NCBI GenBank assembly: GCA_017543025.1 | Contig: JAFYGX010000131.1 | Span: forward strand, 1-6,911 | Source: Solobacterium sp. | Lineage (GTDB): Bacteria; Bacillota_I; Bacilli_A; Erysipelotrichales; Erysipelotrichaceae | Reading direction: 5' to 3' | Length of the DNA: 6,911 nucleotides | In this document: one piece after another, positions 1 through 5,156 of the stretch | Layout of the letters: every line of letters begins with the position of its first letter | Position numbering within the stretch: position 1 is the first letter of the stretch | Program-made: the position numbers and the translations under genes | Notes under the pieces: generated by a model | The model's database searches: none | What the model saw: only the letters and a program-made list of their open reading frames with translations | Told to the model about the DNA's origin: nothing

Positions 1-1
1 A

Positions 2-37
2 GACCATTACGCTAAGAAGAAAAGAAAGGCGGCTTGA
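2..37 (+). CDS. Possible C-terminal end of an unidentified protein (partial)
   Basis: Reading frame 2 of the plus strand runs in from the left edge and ends DHYAKKKRKAA before TGA at 35-37. A lysine-rich tail of this kind is common at the ends of RNA- or ribosome-associated proteins, but eleven residues cannot identify a family. If real, the gene converges on khpA and would share the hairpin at 91-120. On the plus strand that hairpin pairs even better (a U·G wobble replaces a mismatch) but lacks a U tail. Frame 3 is also open here, up to about 122, and is less protein-like. This is a weak call made from the edge of the window. Confidence 0.3.
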   Translation, partial: DHYAKKKRKAA

Positions 38-90
38 ACCACCCAATCCATTGGTTGGATGGAGAATGCGCCGCTCGGAGGGGGTTATTC

Positions 91-120
91 AAAAAGAAGG
101 TTCCGTCTCCGGAGCCTTCT
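91..120 (-). terminator. Rho-independent terminator after khpA
   Basis: On the minus strand, two bases after the khpA stop codon, AGAAGG-c-TCCG pairs with CGGA-a-CCTTCT around a GAGA loop, followed by a T run (TTCTTTTTG). The stem has ten pairs with one mismatch. It ends the rpsP-khpA unit, so no rimM or trmD is co-transcribed. It may also serve a convergent gene on the plus strand. Confidence 0.85.
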
Positions 121-122
121 GA

Positions 123-374
123 TCAGTCAATCTCTTCGAATTTGATTGTAACTTTTCTGTCATCCGTATGCGATGCCACTGACATTACCTGGCGCAATGC
201 AGATGCCATGGAACCCTTGCGTCCGATCAGCCGCGCGATATCATCATTCTTCGCAAATACATGAAGAACAACTTCCCGCGGATTTTCATTCGGCATCTCC
301 CTGACGGAGAGGGAATCCTTATCTTCCACCATCGGGCTGACCAGGTCGGTCAGAACCTTATCCAGCTCCGCCAT
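123..374 (-). CDS. khpA: KhpA, KH-domain RNA-binding protein (YlqC family)
   Basis: This 83-residue protein is a single type II KH domain. The GxxG loop that contacts single-stranded RNA is GRKG at residues 51-54, preceded by DDIARLI and followed by a helix (SMASALRQVM). In Firmicutes KhpA pairs with KhpB (Jag) and works as a broad RNA chaperone affecting cell division and envelope genes; that is family knowledge. The length is close to that of the family. The start ATG is six bases after the rpsP stop codon, and a GAGAAG Shine-Dalgarno at 384-389 lies inside the end of rpsP with nine bases of spacing, so translation is probably coupled. The rpsP-khpA pairing is conserved across Firmicutes, which supports the call. 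It is the last gene before the terminator at 91-120. Confidence 0.93.
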   Translation of the reverse strand: MAELDKVLTDLVSPMVEDKDSLSVREMPNENPREVVLHVFAKNDDIARLIGRKGSMASALRQVMSVASHTDDRKVTIKFEEID

Positions 375-380
375 CTGAGA

Positions 381-662
381 TTACTTCTCTTTTCCGACGT
401 TCTTTTCGTCATGGAATTTCTTCATGACGCCCGCTCTGGACAGAATATTGCGAACGGTGTCGGAAGGCTGTGCGCCTTTCTTCATCCAGTCGATTGCCTT
501 TTCTGCATCGACATTTACGGTTTCCGGTTCCGTTGTCGGATCATAGTAACCGATCGTATCAATGACGCGGCCGTCACGCGGGCTTCTGGAATCCGCCGCA
601 ACAATACGGTAACGCGGAGCTTTCTTCGCGCCCATGCGGGTCAGTCTCAGTTTTACTGCCAT
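381..662 (-). CDS. rpsP: 30S ribosomal protein S16
   Basis: The 93-residue product starts [20 protein letters not shown], the signature N-terminus of bacterial S16. It continues with the conserved [16 protein letters not shown] segment and a C-terminal half containing [13 protein letters not shown]16 binds 16S rRNA early in 30S assembly. The frame is open a further 20 codons upstream, but this ATG is chosen because it carries an AGGAGG ribosome binding site at 672-677 with nine bases of spacing and matches the family N-terminus. The upstream extension also runs into the promoter. A consensus-like promoter lies at 694-722. The gene is the first of a two-gene unit with khpA. Length is within the usual range for S16, with a lysine-rich tail (NVGKEK). 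Confidence 0.98.
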   Translation of the reverse strand: MAVKLRLTRMGAKKAPRYRIVAADSRSPRDGRVIDTIGYYDPTTEPETVNVDAEKAIDWMKKGAQPSDTVRNILSRAGVMKKFHDEKNVGKEK

Positions 663-693
663 ACTTTCAATCCTCCTTTTTTCAACAGGCTTG

Positions 694-722
694 ATTATGG
701 CAGATGGCAGGCAAACTGTCAA
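694..722 (-). promoter_or_regulatory. Sigma-A-type promoter of rpsP-khpA
   Basis: On the minus strand TTGACA (717-722) and CATAAT (694-699) are separated by exactly 17 bases. The -35 box is a perfect match and the -10 box matches five of six. Transcription would start near 687, giving a leader of about 25 bases that contains the AGGAGG site. The -35 box lies within the dyad at 717-738. Confidence 0.85.
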
Positions 723-738
723 GCATTTCTGCTTGACA
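717..738 (-). promoter_or_regulatory. Perfect hairpin/dyad between the EIIA stop codon and the rpsP promoter
   Basis: TGTCAAGCA and TGCTTGACA are perfect nine-base inverted arms around GAAA on the minus strand, two bases after the EIIA stop codon. As RNA it is a tight GNRA-capped hairpin, but the following GTTTGCC is not a proper U tail, so it is at best a weak terminator or an mRNA end protector. As DNA it is a symmetric site whose one arm contains the rpsP -35 box, so a protein operator is another possibility. Confidence 0.6.
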
Positions 739-740
739 TT

Positions 741-1259
741 CTAATCGCTTGTTTCGTTGATCTGCATTCCCTTTGTGACAGGCCCCGGACCTCTGAATGA
801 AATCGTCCTGTCATTCGGATTTGTAATGATCAGCATCGTTGAAATATCATATGTTTTCGCAAGCTTTTCAAAATCCACCGTCACGATCGGATCACCGGCT
901 TTCACCGCATCGCCCTGTTTCTTTCCGCAGAGCCGGAATCCGTCTCCCTTTGCATTGACCGTTTCAATCCCGATATGAATGAGCACTTCCACCCCGTCCT
1001 TCATGGTCACGCCAAATGCATGCCCGCTCGGAAACAGAACGGACAGCGTGCCGTTTGCCGGTGCACAGAGTGTCACCTTCTTCAGCGGAAACCGGAACGC
1101 CACTCCATCGCCCATCATCTTTTCCGCAAATACCGGATCCGGAACCGTCGAAATATCCACCTGCTCTCCATCAGCCGGTGCGATAATCACATCATCACCG
1201 ACAGAGATTGTATTGACAGGCAGCTCTTCCTTCTTTTTCAGAAAATCAAATAATCCCAT
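741..1259 (-). CDS. PTS sugar transporter EIIA component, glucose type (Crr/YpqE-like)
   Basis: The 172-residue, free-standing cytoplasmic EIIA-Glc domain accepts a phosphate from HPr and passes it to an EIIB; in many bacteria it also signals sugar status. Both active-site histidines are visible: H80 in PSGHAFGVT and H95 in EVLIHIGIETV, the latter being the phosphorylated one by family comparison. Other family segments are APADGE near residue 27, the CAPANGTL turn near 65, and GDPIVTVDF. No EIIB or EIIC domain is attached and none lies nearby, so it must work with permeases encoded elsewhere. The start MGLFDF is preferred over an ATG six bases upstream because AGGGAG at 1269-1274 then has nine bases of spacing instead of three. 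Its position between ffh and rpsP is unusual. Confidence 0.93.
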   Translation of the reverse strand: MGLFDFLKKKEELPVNTISVGDDVIIAPADGEQVDISTVPDPVFAEKMMGDGVAFRFPLKKVTLCAPANGTLSVLFPSGHAFGVTMKDGVEVLIHIGIETVNAKGDGFRLCGKKQGDAVKAGDPIVTVDFEKLAKTYDISTMLIITNPNDRTISFRGPGPVTKGMQINETSD

Positions 1260-1292
1260 ATCCATTTTCTCCCTGCTGTTTCTTCTGTCTCT

Positions 1293-1322
1293 ATTATGCA
1301 TGATCCGCAGGTTCATTGATAA
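1293..1322 (-). promoter_or_regulatory. Probable promoter of the EIIA gene
   Basis: On the minus strand TTATCA (1317-1322, four of six matches) and CATAAT (1293-1298, five of six) are 18 bases apart. Transcription would start near 1285, about 25 bases before the chosen ATG. The placement just after the ffh terminator supports an independent transcript. No catabolite-response element or antiterminator-like structure was recognised around it. Confidence 0.5.
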
Positions 1323-1469
1323 CCCCGTGCGTCAGATTTCAGGAAAAAGGAAACTGATCTTCCTTCGAACAGCAGCCGGACGGTTCATGATCGCTTCCTC
1401 ATCCCTAATCATATGACTATCAGATTCTGAAAAGTCCCGGCTATCAACACCCGTTCGTCTCCTTCTGAC
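1323..1469 (-). other. Intergenic stretch between the ffh terminator and the EIIA promoter
   Basis: No established gene is seen here. It holds two minute open frames on the minus strand: a 13-codon one (1409-1450, GTG start, AAGGAG at 1459-1464 with eight bases of spacing) and a 25-codon one starting at 1412 and ending at 1332. They overlap by ATGA in the manner of coupled genes. A weak hairpin (AAGGAA/TTCCTT, 1347-1365) followed by a few Ts also lies here. None of this proves expression. Confidence 0.3.
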
Positions 1470-1510
1470 AAAAAACGGGCAGCTGTACCGGATGGTTTCA
1501 GCTGTCCGTT
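1470..1510 (-). terminator. Rho-independent terminator after ffh
   Basis: On the minus strand AACGG-a-CAGCTG pairs with CAGCTG-c-CCGTT around a 13-base loop and runs directly into TTTTTT. It lies about 105 bases downstream of the ffh stop codon. The stretch between (1511-1614) is purine-rich on the coding strand. It contains only an imperfect hairpin near 1567-1595 and no gene that I can support. Confidence 0.85.
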
Positions 1511-1614
1511 AATAAATTTCAATGAACCTTATTTTCAACTTCTTTCCGGCTTCTTTTCTGCTTCTAAAGGGCCTGATGCAGCGTCAGCAGTCCTTCTTCT
1601 GACGGTTTCCCTGC

Positions 1615-3036
1615 TCAGAAGCGGAACGGATTCCGTCCGCCTTTTCCGTATTTCATCTGCGGATTGTTCTTCATCATCTGTTCCGCATTTCCCATCATCC
1701 GATTCAGGCTTTCTTCATTGAGCGAGCCGTTTTTCTGCATGTTTCCGATCACGCCCATCATCTTCTTCATCTTTTCAAACTGATTGATGAGCCGGCTGAC
1801 TTCCGTCAATGTCGTACCGGAACCTTTTGCGACACGCCGCTTCATGGACCCGCGCATCTTTGAAGGATCAATCCGCTCTGCTTTTGTCATCGACTGAATG
1901 ATCGCCTTGGTGCGCTTCATGGAATCATTCGCTTTGTTCTCATCAATCAGATCGGCATACTGGCTGTATCCCGGCAGCATCTTCAGAATACCGCTCAGCG
2001 GACCAAGCTTCTGAAACTGCTCCAGCTGCGACAGCATATCTTCCATCGTGAATACGCCGTCCATCATTCGCTGGGCTGCCCGTTCGGCTTCCTCCATGTC
2101 GAGCTTTTCCTGGGCTTTTTCGACGAGCGATACGACGTCGCCCATACCAAGGATGCGGTCCGCCATGCGGTCCGGATAGAAGATATCCATGTCCTCGATC
2201 TTTTCGCCTTCACCGACAAACTTGACCGGCAGGCCGGTAATCGCCTTGACCGAAAGCACACCGCCGCCCCGGCTGTCGCCGTCAAACTTCGTAACGACAA
2301 GCCCGGTCAGCGGAAGCTGATCCGCAAATGCTTTTGCGACATTGACAATATCCTGACCGGTCATCGCATCGACAGTGAGCAGGATCTCATCCGGATGCAC
2401 CAGATCATTGATATCGGAAAGCTCGTTCATGAGCGCTTCATCGATATGCAGACGGCCGGCGGTATCGATCAGTACCGTATCATAGCCATTCGCTGCTGCA
2501 TATTCCATTCCCTGCCGGACAGTTTCCAGCGCAGGTGTTTCCGTACCAAGTGAAAATACTTCAACATCGATTGAAGCACCGAGTGTTTTCAGCTGATCGA
2601 TCGCAGCCGGACGGATAATATCCGCCGCAATCATCATCGGCCGCCGGCTGTACTTCGTTTTGCATAAACGCGCAATCTTCGCCGCACTCGTTGTTTTACC
2701 GGTACCCTGAAGACCTACCATCATGATGACGGTAATCCCGCCTGCCTTGAACTGCAGTTCCGACTGCTCTTCGCCAAGCAGGCTGACAATCTCGTCATGA
2801 ACGATCTTGACAAGCATCTCACCCGGCTCAACGGAGTTCAGTACATCCTCGCCTCTTGCCTTCTCGCGGACGCTGTTCAGAAAGTCCTTTACGACCCGAT
2901 AATTTACATCTGCCTCCAGTAATGCAAGCCGCACTTCCTTCAGCATATCCTCCATGTTCGCATCGGTCAGTTTTCCCTTGCCGATGATATTGCGCATGGT
3001 TTTATTCAGACGATCACTTAATGAATCAAATGCCAT
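1615..3036 (-). CDS. ffh: Signal recognition particle protein Ffh (SRP54 GTPase)
   Basis: The 473-residue protein is the SRP GTPase that binds signal peptides on ribosomes together with 4.5S/scRNA and docks with FtsY at the membrane. An N-terminal helical domain (about 1-90) is followed by the G domain: P-loop GLQGTGKTT (108-116), RPAAIDQL (142-149), DTAGR (191-195), TKFD (249-252) and GEGE (275-278). The methionine-rich M domain follows, with the RNA-binding segment RGSMKRRVAKGSG near 395-407 and a tail rich in Met, Asn and Gly. The start MAFDSLSDRL matches the family; the frame extends 23 codons further but through the promoter. A purine-rich GGGAGAGAAG lies just upstream. TKFD instead of TKLD and SMKRR instead of the usual SRRxR are mild departures. 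It is transcribed alone, ending at 1470-1510. Confidence 0.98.
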   Translation of the reverse strand: MAFDSLSDRLNKTMRNIIGKGKLTDANMEDMLKEVRLALLEADVNYRVVKDFLNSVREKARGEDVLNSVEPGEMLVKIVHDEIVSLLGEEQSELQFKAGGITVIMMVGLQGTGKTTSAAKIARLCKTKYSRRPMMIAADIIRPAAIDQLKTLGASIDVEVFSLGTETPALETVRQGMEYAAANGYDTVLIDTAGRLHIDEALMNELSDINDLVHPDEILLTVDAMTGQDIVNVAKAFADQLPLTGLVVTKFDGDSRGGGVLSVKAITGLPVKFVGEGEKIEDMDIFYPDRMADRILGMGDVVSLVEKAQEKLDMEEAERAAQRMMDGVFTMEDMLSQLEQFQKLGPLSGILKMLPGYSQYADLIDENKANDSMKRTKAIIQSMTKAERIDPSKMRGSMKRRVAKGSGTTLTEVSRLINQFEKMKKMMGVIGNMQKNGSLNEESLNRMMGNAEQMMKNNPQMKYGKGGRNPFRF

Positions 3037-3063
3037 AACTGTTCTTCTCTCCCAATCTCTAGT

Positions 3064-3072
3064 ACTATACCA
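3064..3072 (-). promoter_or_regulatory. Extended -10 promoter candidate of ffh
   Basis: The minus strand reads TGG-TATAGT: TATAGT (3064-3069) matches the -10 box at five of six positions, and the TGN just before it is the extended -10 motif. No good -35 box sits 16-18 bases upstream, which is acceptable for extended -10 promoters. A start near 3057 would leave a leader of about 20 bases before the ffh ATG. Confidence 0.55.
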
Positions 3073-3240
3073 CGAACCACAGATGCAGAGCCATACCGTA
3101 AGCATCCATCTGATCCAACCGCAAAGCTGTCGTTCTGCCCGGTCATATCACAGTTGCTGCAGCACGCAGAAACCGGCTGCTTCGGTTCAGATTCGTCGCA
3201 TTCTTCAGGCACCAGGACCCCTGAGAGAATTCTCAGATTT
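3073..3240 (-). other. Intergenic stretch between the ssb terminator and the ffh promoter
   Basis: No gene is supported. A minus-strand frame of 64 codons (3018-3212, GTG start with AGGGG nearby) has a Cys-containing segment ACCSNCDM, but it overlaps the ffh start and spans the ffh promoter, so it is probably chance. A short palindrome, GAGAATTCTC, lies at 3225-3234. No ylxM, which usually precedes ffh, is found here, and neither is an SRP RNA: the GGAAGGAAGCAGC signature is absent. Confidence 0.4.
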
Positions 3241-3269
3241 AAAAAATCCTGCTTGCGGCCGCAGGATTT
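3241..3269 (-). terminator. Rho-independent terminator ending the ssb transcript
   Basis: On the minus strand AAATCCTGC (3261-3269) and GCAGGATTT (3244-3252) form a perfect nine-pair stem around an eight-base GC-rich loop, running into TTTTTT. It lies about 160 bases beyond the ssb stop codon, so the transcript has a long 3' untranslated part. Confidence 0.87.
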
Positions 3270-3430
3270 ATATGGGCATGTCCGGAAAATGGAGGAACCG
3301 GACGGAAAGGAAATACCCGCAGTAAGGAGAAAAAATCTCAGTTGATACGCAGAGCCGCACTGCGCTTTGCATTGCCTGAAAGCCGGTTCTGACCATTCTG
3401 AAATCAGAATAGTCCGGAGCTTTCAGCAGG
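3270..3430 (-). ncRNA. Structured 3' region of ssb, candidate regulatory RNA
   Basis: This 161-base stretch between the ssb stop codon and its terminator is unexpectedly long and structured. Read on the minus strand it holds, in order, a compound hairpin (3376-3426), a small hairpin CGCAG/CTGCG, a pyrimidine-rich stretch with TTTTTTCTCCTTA (3323-3335), and a hairpin GTCCGG/CCGGAC (3280-3303) whose 12-base loop contains CCTCC. The CTCCTT and CCTCC segments are complementary to Shine-Dalgarno sites, a feature of several Firmicute small RNAs. I recognise no named RNA family. It could equally be plain 3' UTR. Confidence 0.3.
3376..3426 (-). terminator. Compound hairpin just after ssb (U tail missing)
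   Basis: Four bases after the ssb stop codon, the minus strand forms an outer stem CTGAAAGC/GCTTTCAG and, beyond an internal loop, an inner stem GACTATTCTG/CAGAATGGTC (ten pairs with one G·U) closed by ATTT. The structure is strong but is followed by GCAATGC rather than a U run. It may therefore be a weak terminator, a 3'-end stabiliser or part of an RNA element. Confidence 0.45.
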
Positions 3431-3757
3431 TCAGACGAACTGGTTCAGACCGCGAAGGTAATCAATGTGTTCAGCAATCACTTCGCAGAAATAATATGTC
3501 CTGTCTTCTTTCTGCACCATTCTGCCGCTGAGCCGGCCTCTGACAGCGATCATATGACCGGGCTTCAGCACGCGGGCTGCCTGTTCAGCCGCACCCCTCC
3601 ATACCGATATATGGAACACATCCGTCCCGATCGTACCATCTTCATCCCGGAAGTTCTTATCGCATTCCAGAAGAATGCTCGCAACCGTATTACCGCCGGT
3701 CGTTTTCCGTATCTCCGGCTCCTGCATCAGACGTCCTACTACAACACATTCGTTCAT
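3431..3757 (-). CDS. ssb: Short single-stranded DNA-binding protein (SSB, OB fold)
   Basis: The 108-residue product is a bare SSB OB fold: VVVGRLMQEPEIRKTTGGNTVASILL at the start (GRL..PE..T..G is the family signature), then TDVFHISVWRGAAEQAARVLKPGHMIAVRGRLSGR, and ending EHIDYLRGLNQFV. SSBs bind single-stranded DNA as tetramers in replication, repair and transformation. The flexible tail and acidic DDDIPF-type tip that recruits partner proteins are absent. In that respect it resembles short paralogues such as B. subtilis SsbB more than the housekeeping SsbA. The start MNECVVVGRL is chosen over an ATG 19 codons upstream because AAGGGGG (3765-3771) lies seven bases before it and the promoter overlaps the longer version. 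It is not next to rpsF or rpsR, the usual partners of the main ssb, and forms a unit of its own. Confidence 0.93.
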   Translation of the reverse strand: MNECVVVGRLMQEPEIRKTTGGNTVASILLECDKNFRDEDGTIGTDVFHISVWRGAAEQAARVLKPGHMIAVRGRLSGRMVQKEDRTYYFCEVIAEHIDYLRGLNQFV

Positions 3758-3785
3758 TGATGAACCCCCTTTCGTCTGTAACCGC

Positions 3786-3814
3786 ATTATGTCAGAGTCA
3801 GCTATCCCGCTCAA
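3786..3814 (-). promoter_or_regulatory. Sigma-A-type promoter of ssb
   Basis: On the minus strand TTGAGC (3809-3814, four of six matches) and CATAAT (3786-3791, five of six) are exactly 17 bases apart. Transcription would start near 3780, about 23 bases before the ssb ATG, leaving room for the AAGGGGG site. I saw no ComK-type paired AT boxes, so regulation by competence is not indicated. Confidence 0.72.
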
Positions 3815-3840
3815 ACCGGTGAATCTGGCATCCGATACAC

Positions 3841-3876
3841 AAAAAGCCAGATTTCCTATGGGGAAATCCGGCTTTT
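3841..3876 (-). terminator. Rho-independent terminator overlapping the ymfH stop codon
   Basis: On the minus strand AAAAGCC-g-GATTTCC pairs with GGAAATC-t-GGCTTTT around CCATA, giving 14 Watson-Crick pairs plus a G·U pair, with a five-base T run. The 5' arm begins within the ymfH stop codon region. It cleanly separates the ymfFH unit from ssb. Confidence 0.92.
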
Positions 3877-5156
3877 CAGTGTTCTGGAACCAATTTCACA
3901 CAGGCGAACGAAGATTCATCGATCGCCTGAACGACCTTCCGGCAGAACCCGGAATCGATGCGTTCCACAAGCTCGCATTCATCAAACAGATTCAGATTTC
4001 TCAGAATGCCTCTCACCCAGCCGCTGACCAGATCAAGCGGGTGGTCAACCGAGCGGACGGCAGCTCCGATGATCCGCCGGCGCAGCTGACTGAGTTCTGC
4101 TTCGCTCAGCCCTTCTGTTCGCAGCCTCTGAAGCCCTTCCCTGACAAATTCCTTCAGCCGGTCTGTTTCTTCCGTCACATCCTCAAACATGATGAAGGCG
4201 TAATCCTCATTCAATTCACATTCATAGCTGAAGTAAGGCGTAATCCGTTTTTCGTCGATCCACTTCTGGTACTGCGGATTCATCGCGGTAAATTCCTTTT
4301 CAAGCGAAAACCGAAGCGCCCATTCGGTTTTGATCCGATCCGCCGCAGAATCCGATGTCGTTTCAAGCCTCAGCACCACCGAAGACTTCGGCTGATCGAT
4401 ATCCATCTCATATGATCTGAAGGGACGCCGGATATCTGCTGTTTCGGGCTTCAGAACCCGCTTCATCGGAACAAAGGTGCCGAACTGTTTCGAGCGCTGA
4501 TTCGCTTCCACAAGATTCCGTACTTCTTCTGACGGAACAGGTGTGACACCGATCAGCGTCATATTGGCCGGATGATAGTTTCTCCGGTATGCGTCTTTCA
4601 GAGCGGAAGCTGTAATCGAATCAATTGATTCTTCAGTTCCGACAATATCTTCCCGCAGGGGATGATACTGATAGATTGCCCGCATGCTCTCCTGAAACAG
4701 ACGGGCATCCGGGTCCTGCTCATACATCGCCAGCTCTTCCCGGATGATCGGCTTCTCCTTTTCCACGGAAGAAGGACTGATCGAAAGCTGCTGGACAAAA
4801 TCCAGAAGCAGGCTCAGCGGCACCCGGATATCTTCGGCCGGCGTTGTAAAGTAATAGACAGTCGAATCGTATGAGGTATATGCATTGACATTCGCACCGA
4901 GCCGGCTGAATGTGCGCATCACATCCTCATGCCCGGATTCAAACAGTTTATGTTCAAGGAAGTGAGCCGTGCCAAGCGGCAGTTCATGGATCTTTCCCGC
5001 CGCATCCTGCTGAACCCGGTCCAGTGAACCAAACGGCGTCAGCAACAGAAATGCGCTGGTACAGAACTGCGGACTGCAGAACAGAACCAGCTTCATTCCG
5101 CTGGAAGCGGTCATCTCCACCCATTCTTCCTGAAAACGTTCATTCCTTCTGATCAT
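3876..5156 (-). CDS. ymfH: YmfH, M16-family zinc peptidase homologue (EF-P modification-associated)
   Basis: The 426-residue protein has the two-lobed M16 (pitrilysin/processing peptidase) layout. The inverted zinc motif HFLEH is intact at residues 65-69, with the distal ligand Glu probably E140 or E141 in IIREELAMYE. The GANVNAYTSYDSTVYY segment (87-102) is the conserved M16 substrate-edge strand. No signal peptide or membrane segment is seen, so it should be cytoplasmic. The family homologue in B. subtilis is annotated as associated with the 5-aminopentanol modification of elongation factor P; the actual substrate is not shown by sequence. The start ATG overlaps the ymfF stop codon (ATGA) and has no strong Shine-Dalgarno, implying translational coupling and matched amounts of the two proteins. 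Length is about that of the B. subtilis protein. Transcription stops at 3841-3876. Confidence 0.92.
   Translation of the reverse strand: MIRRNERFQEEWVEMTASSGMKLVLFCSPQFCTSAFLLLTPFGSLDRVQQDAAGKIHELPLGTAHFLEHKLFESGHEDVMRTFSRLGANVNAYTSYDSTVYYFTTPAEDIRVPLSLLLDFVQQLSISPSSVEKEKPIIREELAMYEQDPDARLFQESMRAIYQYHPLREDIVGTEESIDSITASALKDAYRRNYHPANMTLIGVTPVPSEEVRNLVEANQRSKQFGTFVPMKRVLKPETADIRRPFRSYEMDIDQPKSSVVLRLETTSDSAADRIKTEWALRFSLEKEFTAMNPQYQKWIDEKRITPYFSYECELNEDYAFIMFEDVTEETDRLKEFVREGLQRLRTEGLSEAELSQLRRRIIGAAVRSVDHPLDLVSGWVRGILRNLNLFDECELVERIDSGFCRKVVQAIDESSFACVKLVPEH

Noticed and set aside
18..60. tRNA-like T-arm on the minus strand (GGTTCAAGCC)
   Set aside because: The stem that forms has a six-base loop, not the seven-base T loop, and no acceptor, D or anticodon arms can be placed around it.
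34..264. Plus-strand open frame across the khpA terminator
   Set aside because: It has no ribosome binding site, runs through a strong terminator and is antisense to the conserved KH-domain gene.
261..800. 179-codon plus-strand open frame
   Set aside because: It is antisense to rpsP and khpA and spans the rpsP promoter; no recognisable domain.
1347..1365. Hairpin AAGGAA/TTCCTT followed by Ts as an attenuator for EIIA
   Set aside because: Only six AU-rich pairs with a short T run, lying upstream of the better promoter candidate; no alternative antiterminator pairing was found.
3270..3310. SRP RNA-like piece TCCGGAA near ffh
   Set aside because: The conserved helix-8 signature GGAAGGAAGCAGC is absent on both strands, and the flanking bases do not form the expected stem.
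3286..3345. Plus-strand mini-ORF MEEPDGKEIPAVRRKNLS
   Set aside because: There is no ribosome binding site before its ATG, and the strand carries no other supported gene here; the purine-rich look comes from the opposite strand's pyrimidine-rich segments.
3675..4415. 246-codon plus-strand open frame
   Set aside because: It is antisense to ymfH and ssb, both strongly conserved families, and crosses a promoter and a terminator; its composition looks like a codon shadow.
4598..4798. Minus-strand 66-codon frame inside ymfH
   Set aside because: It is an out-of-frame shadow of the peptidase gene, rich in Arg and Ser, with no ribosome binding site.
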